Source of the DNA: Rubrobacter indicoceani | GTDB taxonomy: Bacteria; Actinomycetota; Rubrobacteria; Rubrobacterales; Rubrobacteraceae | Length of the DNA stretch: 64,000 bases | Assembly (NCBI RefSeq): GCF_003568865.1 | Contig: NZ_CP031115.1 | Coordinates: 868,001-932,000 of the forward strand | Reading direction: 5' to 3' | In this document: piece by piece, positions 23,740-32,702 of the stretch | Position numbering within the stretch: the first letter of the stretch is position 1 | How the letters are laid out: the number at the start of each line of letters is the position of its first letter | The notes under the pieces: generated by a model | The model's input: the letters and a program-made list of their open reading frames with translations, nothing else | The model's database searches: none | Told to the model about the DNA's origin: nothing | Program-made: the position numbers and the translations under genes

Positions 23740-25350
23740 ATGGCAAACCAGAACTACGGTGAAGGGGTAGAGTTCACCACCGAAATCCCGGCGGAGTTCG
23801 ATCACGTTCTAACGCCCGAAGCCGTTGCTTTCGTTGCAAAGCTGGCGCGGCTCGCGACCGACCGCAACCGGGAGAACCTCGCGGCGAGAAAAGAGCGTCA
23901 GAAGCGCATAGACGCGGGCGAGCTGCCGGACTTCCTGCCCGAGACAAAAGAGATAAGGGACGGCGACTGGACCGTCGCCCCGTATCCGCAGGACATCGCC
24001 GACCGGCGCGTCGAGATCACCGGGCCGCCCGACCGCAAGATGCTTATAAACGCGCTGAACTCCGGCGCGTCGAGCTACATGACGGACTTCGAGGACGCCA
24101 ACTGCCCGACGTTCTACAACATGCTCGACAGCCAGCGGAACCTGATGGACGCAATCGACGAGACCATCACCTTCGACGATGAGAAGAGCGGCAAGCACTA
24201 CGAACTGAACGGCAGGCTCACCGAGCTTGCAAACCTTATGCCGAGGCCGCGCGGGTGGCATCTCGACGAAGCGCACATGATCGTTGACGGCAAGCCCGTG
24301 CCGGGCGGCGTCTTCGACTTCGGGCTGTACTTCTTTCACAACGCAAAGAAGCTTCTGGATATGGGGAGCGGCCCGTACTTCTACCTGCCGAAGATGGAGA
24401 GCCACAAAGAGGCGCGGCTCTGGAACGACATCTTCGTCATGGCGCAGGACGAGCTGGGCATCCCGCAGGGGACGATCAAGGCAACGGTGCTTATAGAGAC
24501 GATCCTCGCCACGTTTGAGATGAACGAGATCCTCTGGGAGCTTCGCGAGCATTCGGCGGGTCTGAACTGCGGTCGGTGGGACTACATCTTCAGCTACATA
24601 AAGAAGCTCCAGAAGCACGACCGCCTGCTCCCCGACCGGTCCGAGATCACGATGACCGTCCCGTTTATGCGCGCCTACTCGCTTCTGACCATCAAGACCT
24701 GTCACAGGCGCGGCGCGTTCGCGATGGGTGGGATGGCGGCCCAGATCCCGGTCAAGGGCGACACCGAGCAGAACGAGAAGGCCTACGCCGCCGTCTACGC
24801 GGACAAGGAGCGCGAGGCCAAAGACGGCCACGACGGAACGTGGGTCGCGCATCCGGGCATGGTCCCGACGGCTAAAGAAGCCTTCGACAAGTACATGCCG
24901 CAGCCCAACCAGATAGATAAGCAGCGCGACGACGTTGACCCGACCGCCGAGCAGCTTCTGGAGAAGCCCGAAGGTCATATAACCGAGCAGGGTTTCAGGA
25001 ACAACATCTCGGTCGGCATTCAGTACATGGCGGCGTGGCTTGCGGGCCGCGGGGCGGTTCCGGTCTTCAACCTCATGGAAGATGCGGCGACGGCGGAGAT
25101 CAGCCGGGCGCAGGTGTGGCAGTGGATCCACGACGACCGCGCAGTCTTCGAGGATGGCACGGAGATCACGGAAGAACTCTTCGACCGCATCCTCCCCGAA
25201 GAACTCGACCGGATCAAGAACGAGATAGTCGGCCCGGAACGCTTCGAGACGGACGCTTTCGGTGAAGCCTCGGAACTCTTCGCAGAGCTCTCCAAGCGCG
25301 ACTCGTTCGAGGACTTCCTGACCCTCCCGGCCTACGAAATGATCAAGTAG
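23740..25350 (+). CDS. aceB: malate synthase A
   Basis: 536 residues; condenses glyoxylate with acetyl-CoA to malate in the glyoxylate shunt. The family core is present: RRVEITGPPDRKMLINALNSG, YMTDFEDANCPTFYN (metal and glyoxylate site), MPRPRGWHLDEAHM, LPKMESHKEARLWNDIF, IKATVLIETILATFEMNEIL, and GAFAMGGMAAQIPVK; the catalytic Asp lies in the conserved C-terminal plug around NLMEDAATAEISRAQVWQW. The length matches the bacterial A isoform, not the 720-residue G form of many actinobacteria. GAGGAGCC gives the ribosome-binding site. Isocitrate lyase follows 277 bases later behind its own promoter. Confidence 0.97.
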   Translation: MANQNYGEGVEFTTEIPAEFDHVLTPEAVAFVAKLARLATDRNRENLAARKERQKRIDAGELPDFLPETKEIRDGDWTVAPYPQDIADRRVEITGPPDRKMLINALNSGASSYMTDFEDANCPTFYNMLDSQRNLMDAIDETITFDDEKSGKHYELNGRLTELANLMPRPRGWHLDEAHMIVDGKPVPGGVFDFGLYFFHNAKKLLDMGSGPYFYLPKMESHKEARLWNDIFVMAQDELGIPQGTIKATVLIETILATFEMNEILWELREHSAGLNCGRWDYIFSYIKKLQKHDRLLPDRSEITMTVPFMRAYSLLTIKTCHRRGAFAMGGMAAQIPVKGDTEQNEKAYAAVYADKEREAKDGHDGTWVAHPGMVPTAKEAFDKYMPQPNQIDKQRDDVDPTAEQLLEKPEGHITEQGFRNNISVGIQYMAAWLAGRGAVPVFNLMEDAATAEISRAQVWQWIHDDRAVFEDGTEITEELFDRILPEELDRIKNEIVGPERFETDAFGEASELFAELSKRDSFEDFLTLPAYEMIK

Positions 25351-25387
25351 AAAAGGGAGAGTATCCAGCAAACCCACGACATCCCAC

Positions 25388-25419
25388 GCGGCGGCTCTGT
25401 TTCTCACCCGCCGCTTTTC
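25388..25419 (+). terminator. intrinsic terminator after aceB
   Basis: GCGGCGG (25388-25394) pairs with CCGCCGC (25408-25414) and is followed directly by TTTTCT. The position 38 bases after the aceB stop supports factor-independent termination. Confidence 0.7.
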
Positions 25420-25522
25420 TCTGCCTCTAAACCGGACGCAACCGATGCCGGAGGCGCGCCGGAAGCCCGCCACGCCGAACCCATTCCGTTTCTTACCCGC
25501 CGTGAAAAAGTCCATCCGATGG

Positions 25523-25552
25523 TTGTCTGCAAAGTGCATGTATGTGTATGAT
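25523..25552 (+). promoter_or_regulatory. candidate promoter of aceA
   Basis: TTGTCT (25523-25528) and TATGAT (25547-25552) are spaced by 18 bases, about 75 bases upstream of the isocitrate lyase start and after the aceB terminator. It is the best sigma-70-like match in this interval. Confidence 0.45.
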
Positions 25553-25627
25553 GCAGAGTAGATAGGCAAGGGGTTGCCGGAGACCATCGGGCAGTCAACA
25601 CCGGATCATCGGTTAGAAGGAGCAGAC

Positions 25628-26932
25628 ATGGAGAACGGAAGCAACGGTCGCATGAACGGCCTGAACGGGTCGGACGCTGCGGCGCAGATAGAGAAGCTGT
25701 GGCAGGAGGAACGTTGGGCCGGGGTCGAGAGGCCGTACACGGGGGCCGACGTTGCGAAGCTGCGGGGATCGGTGCAGATAGAGCACACGCTGGCCCGGCT
25801 CGGGGCGGAGCGGTTGTGGAAGCTGATGGGCGAGCGTCCGTTTGTCCGGGCGCTTGGCGCGCTGACGGGCAATCAGGCCGTGCAGCAGGTCAAGGCCGGG
25901 CTCGAGGCGATATACCTCTCGGGCTGGCAGGTCGCGGCGGACGCGAACATATCGGGACAGATGTACCCGGACCAGAGCCTCTACCCGGCGAACAGCGTGC
26001 CGCACGTTGTCAAGAGGATCAACCAGGCTCTGACCCGCGCCGATGAGATAAACCACTCCGAGGGTAAAAACGGAACGTACTGGTTTGCGCCGATCATGGC
26101 CGACGCGGAGGCCGGGTTCGGGGGTGCGCTGAACGTCTTCGAGCTTATGAAGGCGATGATCGAAGCCGGAGCGGCGGGCGTTCACTTCGAGGATCAGCTC
26201 TCAAGCGAGAAGAAGTGCGGTCACCTCGGCGGCAAGGTGCTGCTCCCGACCGCGCAGGCCGTCCGCAACCTTATTTCAGCGAGGCTCGCAGCGGACGTCA
26301 TGGGCGTCCCGACCGTGCTCGTGGCCCGTACAGACGCCGACGCCGCCGATCTGATGACGAGCGACATAGACCCGGACGACGCCGAGTTTCTTACCGGCGA
26401 GCGCACCTTTGAGGGTTTCTACCGGGTGAAGGCCGGGCTCGATCAGGCCATAGCCCGCGGCCTGTCCTACGCGCCGTACGCCGACGTTGTGTGGTGTGAG
26501 ACGAGCAAGCCGGACATCGGGGAGGCGCGGGAGTTCGCCGAGGCCATCCACGAGAAGTTCCCCGGCAAGCTTCTGGCGTACAACTGCTCGCCGTCGTTCA
26601 ACTGGAAGGCCAAGCTCGGGGAGGACGAGATCGCAACCTTCCAGGAGAGGCTCGGGGAGATGGGCTACAAGTTCCAGTTCATCACCCTCGCCGGGTTCCA
26701 CGCGCTCAACTACGGCATGTTCGACCTCGCCGACCGGTACCGCGATCACGGCATGGCCGCTTACTCGAAGCTTCAGGAGCTTGAGTTCGCCGCCGAGGAG
26801 CGTGGCTACACCGCGACCAAGCACCAGCGCGAGGTCGGGGCCGGGTACTTCGACGAGGTGGCGCAGGTCGTCGCCGGGGGCATGGCCTCCACGACCGCCC
26901 TCACCGGCTCGACCGAAGAGTCTCAGTTCTAG
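25628..26932 (+). CDS. aceA: isocitrate lyase
   Basis: 434 residues from ATG 25628, chosen because AGAAGGAG lies 7 bases upstream; a TTG 54 bases earlier has no support. Cleaves isocitrate to glyoxylate and succinate. The catalytic KKCGH motif is intact (C197), with [18 protein letters not shown] and VARTDADAA also present. The length suits the short bacterial type. Together with aceB it gives a complete glyoxylate shunt for growth on acetate or fatty acids, matching the beta-oxidation genes found later in the window. Confidence 0.97.
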   Translation: MENGSNGRMNGLNGSDAAAQIEKLWQEERWAGVERPYTGADVAKLRGSVQIEHTLARLGAERLWKLMGERPFVRALGALTGNQAVQQVKAGLEAIYLSGWQVAADANISGQMYPDQSLYPANSVPHVVKRINQALTRADEINHSEGKNGTYWFAPIMADAEAGFGGALNVFELMKAMIEAGAAGVHFEDQLSSEKKCGHLGGKVLLPTAQAVRNLISARLAADVMGVPTVLVARTDADAADLMTSDIDPDDAEFLTGERTFEGFYRVKAGLDQAIARGLSYAPYADVVWCETSKPDIGEAREFAEAIHEKFPGKLLAYNCSPSFNWKAKLGEDEIATFQERLGEMGYKFQFITLAGFHALNYGMFDLADRYRDHGMAAYSKLQELEFAAEERGYTATKHQREVGAGYFDEVAQVVAGGMASTTALTGSTEESQF

Positions 26933-26957
26933 AGAACGGGCCGAAAGTAGTAGCACG

Positions 26958-26992
26958 GAGGGGCCGGGGATTTCCCCGGCCCCTCTTTCTTT
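26958..26992 (+). terminator. strong intrinsic terminator after aceA
   Basis: A perfect 12-bp GC-rich stem, GAGGGGCCGGGG (26958-26969) with CCCCGGCCCCTC (26974-26985), a 4-base ATTT loop, then TTTCTTT. This is the clearest terminator in the window. Confidence 0.9.
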
Positions 26993-27010
26993 GCCCGGCG
27001 GGGCGCTGGT

Positions 27011-28549
27011 ATGCTTCCCCGTGTGATGTCGAGGAAAGCGTCTGCCGGTTCCGACCGCACCCCGCAGGATAAGGGAGGGGTGGGGGATCTCAGCCGCGCG
27101 CGAAAGAAAAAGAAGTTCCGTCGCCGCAGGGCTGCCCTTCGAAGCGCCCTGACGTTCTGGCGTGGCGTCGGTGGGCCCGGAAGAGAGACAGGAGAGCGTG
27201 AGTCCGGGTCGGGAACCGAAGGGTCGGGTTCCGGGGGGCGTGACGGAGGTTCTTCGGGCGGACGGCTGCTCAGACGCGGTTCGGGGGCCGGGGAGCCCGC
27301 CCGGTGGAACAGGAGCCTCTACTCGGACCTCGTCAGGCTCGGGGTCGTTGCGCTGTGCGCCGGGATCTCGCTGCTCGTCGCCCTCGACGGGTGGAAGAAC
27401 TCCGGCGGCGTTTACGGCGGGGTGGAGGTCGGCGGGGTCAACGTCGGCGGCGAGAGCCGAACCGGGGCTGAGCAGAGGCTCGTCAGCAGCGCCGCAGACC
27501 TCCCGGGTGAGATCACCTTCGTGGCGGGCGACGAGTCCGTTACGTTCGGTCGGGAAGAACTCGGCCTCCGACTCGATACCCGCCGGAGCGCGAACCGGGC
27601 CTACGCCGTCGGTCGCGAGGGCGGCTTCCCCGAGCGTCTCGGCGAGCGGCTTGAGTCCTCGGTCCGGGCTGCCGAAGCCCGGCCCGAGGTCGCCTATGAA
27701 AAGGCCGCTATCCGCAAAGCATTCGAGGTCGAAGCCGTAGAGGCCGGCTACCGTACCACAAACAGTCCGAACGCCCCCGTAAGCGTTACACCCTCGCGGA
27801 AAGGAGTCAGAATAGCCGACTCCTTCTGGAACGGCCTCGGGGCCAGGATCATCTCCGGAGAGCGAACCATCACCGTGCCGCTGAGGACCGTCACGCCCGA
27901 GCTCACGACCGCCGAAGCCGAGAGACTCCGGCCGACGGAGTCTCTCTCCTCGTTCTCGACCAACTACCTGTCCTACGACGACACGCCGGGGCGCACGGCG
28001 AACCTCCAGATCGCCTCCGAAGCCGTTAACGGGACGCTCGTCGCGCCCGGAGAGGTTTTTTCGTTCAACGGGCTGGCCGAGCCGCTCGACTACGAGGCCG
28101 CGAAGGTGATAATCCGGGGAAAGGCCGACGAGGCCGACGGCGGCGGGCTGTGTCAGGTGTCGAGCACGCTCTACGTCGCGGCCAACCTCGCCGGGCTCGA
28201 GATAGTCGAGCGTCATCCGCACATGGCCGAACTTCCCTACATACAGCCCGGCCTCGACGCAACGGTCTGGTTCGGGGCGCTCGACATGCGGTTCAGGAAC
28301 ACCTCGCCCGGATACCTCTACCTGGAGCAGTGGGTGGATACAACGACGGGAAACGTGAACGCCGCTATTTATGGCATCCCGACTGGACGCGCCGGGACAA
28401 TGGACTCCGAGAGGGTGGCTCGCTACAAAGACGCCGACAAAAACACCGTAACCGAGTGGGTTACCTACCGTACGATCACCCAGGACGGTGAGGTCGTAGA
28501 GAGCGGCCCCATCCACACCGACACCTACACGAGCCTCGAAGAAGAGTGA
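27011..28549 (+). CDS. VanW family protein with PG-binding-like domain
   Basis: 512 residues (ATG 27026 is an equally good start). A basic, Gly/Ser-rich N-terminal 95 residues precedes one transmembrane helix (LVRLGVVALCAGISLLVALDG). The region from about 135 to 255 is a peptidoglycan-binding-4-like domain (VGGVNVGGESRTGAEQRLVSS, ESVTFGREELGLRLD). The VanW domain follows (PGEVFSFNGLAEPLDYEAAK, DGGGLCQVSSTLYVAANLAGLEIVERHPH, DATVWFGALDMRFRNTSPG). VanW proteins occur in cell-wall and vancomycin-resistance loci, but their biochemical role is not settled; no vanHAX genes are near. Expected to sit in the membrane facing the wall. Confidence 0.9.
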   Translation: MLPRVMSRKASAGSDRTPQDKGGVGDLSRARKKKKFRRRRAALRSALTFWRGVGGPGRETGERESGSGTEGSGSGGRDGGSSGGRLLRRGSGAGEPARWNRSLYSDLVRLGVVALCAGISLLVALDGWKNSGGVYGGVEVGGVNVGGESRTGAEQRLVSSAADLPGEITFVAGDESVTFGREELGLRLDTRRSANRAYAVGREGGFPERLGERLESSVRAAEARPEVAYEKAAIRKAFEVEAVEAGYRTTNSPNAPVSVTPSRKGVRIADSFWNGLGARIISGERTITVPLRTVTPELTTAEAERLRPTESLSSFSTNYLSYDDTPGRTANLQIASEAVNGTLVAPGEVFSFNGLAEPLDYEAAKVIIRGKADEADGGGLCQVSSTLYVAANLAGLEIVERHPHMAELPYIQPGLDATVWFGALDMRFRNTSPGYLYLEQWVDTTTGNVNAAIYGIPTGRAGTMDSERVARYKDADKNTVTEWVTYRTITQDGEVVESGPIHTDTYTSLEEE

Positions 28550-28839
28550 GCCTGCGCAGTCGCAAGGAACGGCTCCTCCCCGGCGGCGTCCCCCTGAACG
28601 CCTGAATCTACAGCCCCGGGGGCGTCGCCTCCGCCGGCGAAAACCGCTACACCGTCGTGCTGACCGGGCGTTACGGCGACGGGCGGAGCTACCTTGTCGT
28701 GGACGGTGACGGTAACTACAGGGAGTTTGCCGGCTACCCTCCGCCGGAGATGATCCGGGGTGAGATCTCCTTCTCCGACCTGCCCGACGGCGCAAGGCGG
28801 AAGGTCCTGGAGGTCTACCGCAAAGCGTGGAACCTGTAG
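28546..28839 (+). pseudogene. small ORF broken by an in-frame TGA, or a 60-residue gene from GTG 28657
   Basis: From GTG 28546, which overlaps the VanW stop by GTGA, the frame reads 19 codons (SLRSRKERLLPGGVPLNA) to TGA at 28603-28605, then continues open for 77 codons to 28839. The second part (YTVVLTGRYGDGRSYLVVDGDGNYREFAGY, RGEISFSDLPDGARRKVLEVYRKAW) looks protein-like. Either a nonsense mutation has broken a small gene, or a shorter 60-residue product starts at GTG 28657. The TGA is not in a redox motif, so selenocysteine is unlikely. No family is recognised. Confidence 0.45.
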
Positions 28840-28906
28840 CTCTGGAACGCGGACGATGAAAAGACCACCCACGACCCGCGACCACCCACGACCCGCTCGA
28901 TGTCGT

Positions 28907-29524
28907 CTATTTCGTATCGTGTTCGTCCGCGCCGCTCACCCCGCGCCTGCGCCGGGTGAAATGCCGGCTCATCATAGCGTGGGCCTCCCTGATGCCGTCC
29001 GGCGATGAGATGAAGGCAAATGAGTTCTGCGGCTCTATGGAGACGCTCTTTGCGGTAGAGATCGCATCCTGGTTTGCGGCAAGAAAGATAAACTCCCAGC
29101 CGTACTTCTCCTGCTGGTGTTGGATCATCTCCGAGACCCGTGCGTTGCTGTAGTCCCGGCTGGCGTTCTCCAGCCCGTCGGTCAGGATGGAGACTACAAC
29201 TCTGGACGGCCTCCTGTTCTCCGGGGTCCTGCGGAGCCTGTCCCCGACGTCGTCTATGGTGCGCCCTATGGCGTCGAGCAGGGCGGTCGTACCGCGAGGG
29301 GCGTAGGAGTTCTCGGCAAGGGCGGGGACGCTGTGGATGTCCACCCCGTCGTGAACGAGCTTGTAGCAGTGATCGAACAGCACGAGCGTCAACCGCGCCT
29401 CTCCGGGCTCCCTTTTCTGGTCGTCGAGAAAGCCGTTGAAGCCCCCGACCGCATCCGAGCGAATAGCCTCCATCGAGCCGGAGCGGTCCAGCACGCAGAC
29501 TATCTCCGTCAGATCCTTTTTCAT
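28907..29524 (-). CDS. von Willebrand factor A domain protein
   Basis: 205 residues almost entirely forming one vWA domain. The metal-ion-dependent adhesion site is complete: DRSGSM near residue 13, the threonine loop APRGTTALLDAIG and the distal Asp in SILTDGLEN. The C-terminal tail is basic (HFTRRRRG). No signal peptide is present, so it should be cytoplasmic. Such stand-alone vWA proteins often mediate protein assembly with ATPases or phosphatases; no such partner is adjacent. GGAACCACC precedes the start. Confidence 0.9.
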   Translation of the reverse strand: MKKDLTEIVCVLDRSGSMEAIRSDAVGGFNGFLDDQKREPGEARLTLVLFDHCYKLVHDGVDIHSVPALAENSYAPRGTTALLDAIGRTIDDVGDRLRRTPENRRPSRVVVSILTDGLENASRDYSNARVSEMIQHQQEKYGWEFIFLAANQDAISTAKSVSIEPQNSFAFISSPDGIREAHAMMSRHFTRRRRGVSGADEHDTK

Positions 29525-29594
29525 GGTGGTTCCTTTCCGGGGACGACGTTGCCTGTACCCGGAAGATATCCGCCGGGGTGGACGGATGTTCCGT

Positions 29595-30002
29595 CTACCC
29601 GTCCACCTGACGCAGGATGTCCCACAGGTCCGGGCCGCCCCACTGCTCCGCGAAACGTCCGTTCGCTATGCGGACCAGATCCATCAGCGCGACCGAGATA
29701 CGCCTGCCCGTCGGTGCGATGCTCATGAAATCCCCCTCGTGTGTCCCGAGAAGAACGGCCCGGAACACCACCCGGTCGCCGTCCGCCACGATATCCTCGA
29801 CCCTGAAGCGGATGTCCGGGAAAGCGGCCCGGAAGCCGACTATCCTCTCCCGCTGACCTTCAAGGTCAAGCGGCTCGTCGGCGGGGGAGAGGTGCCGCCT
29901 GTAGTCCGGTGCGAACAACTCGTCGAGAAGCCGGACGTTTCCATCGTGCCAGACCTCCTCGATGTAGCGGTTGACGAGGTCGACGTTCGCTTTCTCGCTC
30001 AC
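29595..30002 (-). CDS. SnoaL-like / ester cyclase family protein
   Basis: 135-residue alpha+beta barrel of the NTF2-like superfamily. Diagnostic stretches are NVDLVNRYIEEVWHDGNVRLLDELFAPDYRRH, GFRAAFPDIRFRVEDIVADGDRVVFRAVLLGTHEG, and GRRISVALMDLVRIANGRFAEQWGGPD. These resemble the SnoaL-like proteins annotated as ester cyclases. Substrate is unknown. It is encoded 12 bases after the PPOX gene on the same strand, so the two are likely co-transcribed. Confidence 0.85.
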   Translation of the reverse strand: MSEKANVDLVNRYIEEVWHDGNVRLLDELFAPDYRRHLSPADEPLDLEGQRERIVGFRAAFPDIRFRVEDIVADGDRVVFRAVLLGTHEGDFMSIAPTGRRISVALMDLVRIANGRFAEQWGGPDLWDILRQVDG

Positions 30003-30014
30003 CCGGTGTCCTTC

Positions 30015-30515
30015 CTACTCGCCGCCGAAGGTGACTATCTTCTCGGCCTTGACGTAGAAAAGGACCCTGACCTCGTCCTTTTCGCGGAACGGGTAGGGAC
30101 GCTCTCCGAGGTAGACCTCCGCGAAGTCGTCTATGCTCTCGGTGGCGAGGTAGCCGCGCCCGGCGTCCTCTTCGTCCACCATATCAACGACCCTGCCGTA
30201 GACCGTCATCCAGTGGTACGGGTTCTCCGGGTCTATGGCCTGTATGGAGACCTCGGGGTGGTTGATCAGGTTTTTGTACTTGAGCCGACCCTTCTTGGTG
30301 TTTATGTGGATGTGGTCGCCGTCCGTTCCCCACCACATCGGGGTGAGGCGGGCGATGCCCTTCGAGTCATAGGTTCCGACGGTGGCCGTCACCGCACCCT
30401 CTATAAGCCTCAGATGGTCGGGGGGCAGGTCGCCCGGACCCTTTACCGTGCCGCGAGAACCCACCGTGAAAGCACCTTCTTTACCGGGGGTGGTGATGTC
30501 CGTTATCTCCGTCAT
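30015..30515 (-). CDS. pyridoxamine 5'-phosphate oxidase family / PPOX-class F420-dependent protein
   Basis: 166 residues from ATG 30515, preceded by GGGAGG; an upstream ATG (30551) is less well placed. The split-barrel flavin fold is shown by LPPDHLRLIEGAVTATVGTYDSKGIARLTPMWWGTDGDHIHINTKKGRLKYKNLINHPEVSI and WMTVYGRVVDMV. Actinobacterial proteins of this form commonly bind F420 or FMN and reduce unknown substrates. The W-W-G-x-D and K-x-R-x-K-x-x-N-L pattern matches the TIGR-type PPOX F420 group. Confidence 0.85.
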   Translation of the reverse strand: MTEITDITTPGKEGAFTVGSRGTVKGPGDLPPDHLRLIEGAVTATVGTYDSKGIARLTPMWWGTDGDHIHINTKKGRLKYKNLINHPEVSIQAIDPENPYHWMTVYGRVVDMVDEEDAGRGYLATESIDDFAEVYLGERPYPFREKDEVRVLFYVKAEKIVTFGGE

Positions 30516-30643
30516 GCGAGAGCCTCCCTCTGCTGGTTCCGTGTATTCCACACCCTGCTATACCATCCGGCATACGTACGCAAACCGTCCAGGAGATCGT
30601 TGTAGACTTCCATTTCACGGGGAAACCGGACTCCGGAGGACGC

Positions 30644-31096
30644 ATGAAGGCGAAAAGCATAACGCACCTTTCCATAAGCGCGCACGACCTCGACAGGTCG
30701 GTCGATTTCTACACGGAACTCTTCGGTATGGAGGAGGTTCCCGCCCCTGAATTCCCCTTCGAGGTAAGGTGGCTCCGCATCGGGGGGTTGCAGATCCACC
30801 TCTTCCAGAGCGAAGGCCCGGCCCCGTCCGGCCACCACTTCGGCCTCGACGTGGACGACTTCGTGGGCTTCTACGAGCGAGTAAAGGAGCTTGGCCTCGC
30901 CGACAGCTCCGCCTACTTCCAGCACGTCTACGAACTGCCGGAAGGTGCGCTGCAACTCTACATCCGGGATCCGGCCGGCAACATGGTCGAGCTCAACTAC
31001 CCCGACGTAGAGGAGATAGACCGCTCCAGGATAGACGGGATACGCAAGCTCGAGGCAAAGCCCGGCGAGTCACCGGCGATCTACATGGACCGCTGA
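30644..31096 (+). CDS. VOC (glyoxalase/bleomycin-resistance) family protein
   Basis: 150 residues forming two beta-alpha-beta-beta-beta modules of the vicinal oxygen chelate fold: ITHLSISAHDLDRSVDFYTELFGMEEV, GGLQIHLFQ, HHFGLDVDDFVGFYERVKELGL and LQLYIRDPAGNMVELNYPD. Metal-ligand candidates are H8, H-residue in HHFG and the Glu of NMVEL. The substrate (methylglyoxal, an aromatic diol or an antibiotic) cannot be told. A good ribosome-binding site (GGAGGACGC) precedes ATG. The 264 bases after it (31097-31360) show nothing recognisable. Confidence 0.88.
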   Translation: MKAKSITHLSISAHDLDRSVDFYTELFGMEEVPAPEFPFEVRWLRIGGLQIHLFQSEGPAPSGHHFGLDVDDFVGFYERVKELGLADSSAYFQHVYELPEGALQLYIRDPAGNMVELNYPDVEEIDRSRIDGIRKLEAKPGESPAIYMDR

Positions 31097-31360
31097 GCGG
31101 AGCAGACCACCGACCGTGCGGCCCGGCATGAAGCCCCGCGATCGACCCGGGGTGACCCACCCCGACGTACCCGGGACCGCAGGGCAAGGACGGGCCACTC
31201 GACGGTGGCGCGTGCCGGCATCGCCGCCGGAGCAAGAACATCCCACCAGAAGACCCCCGCGGGAAGTTGCAGCACCTCTATCGGCGATGACCGCCAGAGC
31301 CCGGAGCCCCGGACGGTCCGCGTGTTCCGTTTCCGGGCCTGATCAGACCCTCTGAAAGCG

Positions 31361-32380
31361 TTACGCGATGTTGAGGATTATCTTGCCGATCCCCTTGCCT
31401 TCTTCCATGTGCCGCTGGGCCGCCGCTGCGTCTTCGAGCGCGAACTGCTCGTTGATGACGGGCTTCAGGTCGTGCCTTTCGTAGAGCGCGAGCATGTCTG
31501 CGAACTCCGGCGCGCTCCCCATCGCCGTCCCGAGTACGTCCAGCTGCTTGAGAAAGATCTTCGGCATCACGAGCTTCGGGACCGGCCCCGCCGTCGCCCC
31601 GAAGGTGACGATGCGCCCGGCCGGTCTGGCTATCGTTGCGAGCGTATCGAAGACCTCCCCGCCGATGGAGTCAACCGAGAGGTCCACCGGCCCGGCCAGG
31701 CTCCGAAGCTCCTTTGACCAGTTCTCCGAGTTGTAGTTGACCCCGCCCTCGGCGCCAAGCTCCTTTGCTTTCTCGATCTTCTTATCCGATCCGCTCGTCA
31801 CGAAGACCCTCGCCCCGAGCGCGGCGGCCATCTGCACAAGGAAGGTCGCGACCCCGCCCCCGATACCCGGTACGACGACCGTCTGACCGCTCTGGACCTG
31901 CCCCCGTGTAACGAGCGCCCGGTACGCCGTCAGCGCGGCGAGCGGGAGCGCGGCGGCCTCCTCGTGAGAGAGGTTGGCAGGCTTCGGGTAGACGTGATCC
32001 GCTGGCACCTTTATGTACTCCGCGTAGGTCCCGTCCTCCGGCAGCCCGAGTATCCTGTAGTTCTTGCCGCTGATGCGGAGGTCGTCGCCCCAGTAGAGCG
32101 CGGGGTTTACGACGACCTCGCTCCCGACGGTCGGCCCCGAAACCTCCTCCCCGACCGCCGAGACCTCCCCCGAACCGTCCGAGCCGAGGATGACCGGGAG
32201 CGCGTCCGGCTTTGCACCGGGGTACATCCCGTACGTCACGAACACGTCGCGCCGGTTCAGCGCGGCGGCGTGGAGTTTTATAACTACCTCGCCCCTCCCC
32301 GGCTCCGGGGTCGGAGCATCTTCGTACTTCAGGCCGTCCGGGCCGCCCTTGCCTATCTCGTGCAGGACTACAGCCTTCAT
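31361..32380 (-). CDS. zinc-type MDR alcohol dehydrogenase / quinone oxidoreductase family
   Basis: 339 residues of the medium-chain dehydrogenase/reductase superfamily. The N-terminal GroES-like domain (GEVVIKLHAAALNRRDVFVTYG) lacks the catalytic-zinc cysteine, having NRRD where zinc enzymes have CxxD, which favours NADPH:quinone reductase-like activity. The nucleotide fold carries VVVPGIGGGVATFLVQMAAALGARVFVTSGSDKK. A structural-zinc cysteine cluster is absent. Expected to be cytoplasmic and monocistronic. GGGAGATTTC precedes the start. Confidence 0.88.
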   Translation of the reverse strand: MKAVVLHEIGKGGPDGLKYEDAPTPEPGRGEVVIKLHAAALNRRDVFVTYGMYPGAKPDALPVILGSDGSGEVSAVGEEVSGPTVGSEVVVNPALYWGDDLRISGKNYRILGLPEDGTYAEYIKVPADHVYPKPANLSHEEAAALPLAALTAYRALVTRGQVQSGQTVVVPGIGGGVATFLVQMAAALGARVFVTSGSDKKIEKAKELGAEGGVNYNSENWSKELRSLAGPVDLSVDSIGGEVFDTLATIARPAGRIVTFGATAGPVPKLVMPKIFLKQLDVLGTAMGSAPEFADMLALYERHDLKPVINEQFALEDAAAAQRHMEEGKGIGKIILNIA

Positions 32381-32572
32381 GAAATCTCCCTCTGCTCGCG
32401 AACCGTCAGTCTGTGCCGTTCATCTTACGCGAGATAGAACCGGAGATACGTGCGCTCCCGCCCCCGGTGGTAAAAAGGTCTTACGGGGATTTCCCGAAAA
32501 GTCGGCAGAGGAGTATGGTTGGAGGATAGCAAGGGACATAGAGCAGACGGGCCCGCACGGAACGCCGAGTCG

Positions 32573-32695
32573 GTGAGCATCCGGTGGGCGTGCACCCTGT
32601 GCGGTTACCACGTGGACGGAGAGGCCCCCGTGGCCTGCCCCGAGTGTGGGGCGGCCCGCGAGGAGTTCGAGGTGGTGCCGATTCCGGCGGGGTAA
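32573..32695 (+). CDS. 40-residue rubredoxin-like zinc/iron ribbon protein
   Basis: A tiny gene. From GTG 32573 the product is about 40 residues with W-A-C-T-L-C-G-Y-H then C-P-E-C-G-A-A-R-E-E-F-E-V-V, the two CxxC knuckles of the rubredoxin domain that ends rubrerythrins. The frame stays open upstream to TTG 32519, giving up to 58 residues. It could bind a single Fe as an electron carrier, or Zn. No rubrerythrin ferritin-like domain is nearby. It is convergent with the small membrane-protein gene that ends at 32703. Confidence 0.65.
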   Translation: MSIRWACTLCGYHVDGEAPVACPECGAAREEFEVVPIPAG

Positions 32696-32702
32696 CGGAC
32701 GT

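Noticed and set aside
27011-28549. Vancomycin-resistance function for the VanW protein
   Set aside because: No vanHAX or vanRS genes are present; VanW-domain proteins are widespread in bacteria without resistance.
28603-28605. In-frame TGA after vanW as a selenocysteine codon
   Set aside because: It does not fall in a redox motif (neighbours are L-N-A and I-Y-S) and I see no convincing SECIS immediately after; a nonsense change or a shorter gene is simpler.
26276-28885. An 869-codon antisense open frame through aceA and vanW
   Set aside because: It spans two unrelated genes and a perfect terminator, has no ribosome-binding site and no recognisable domains.
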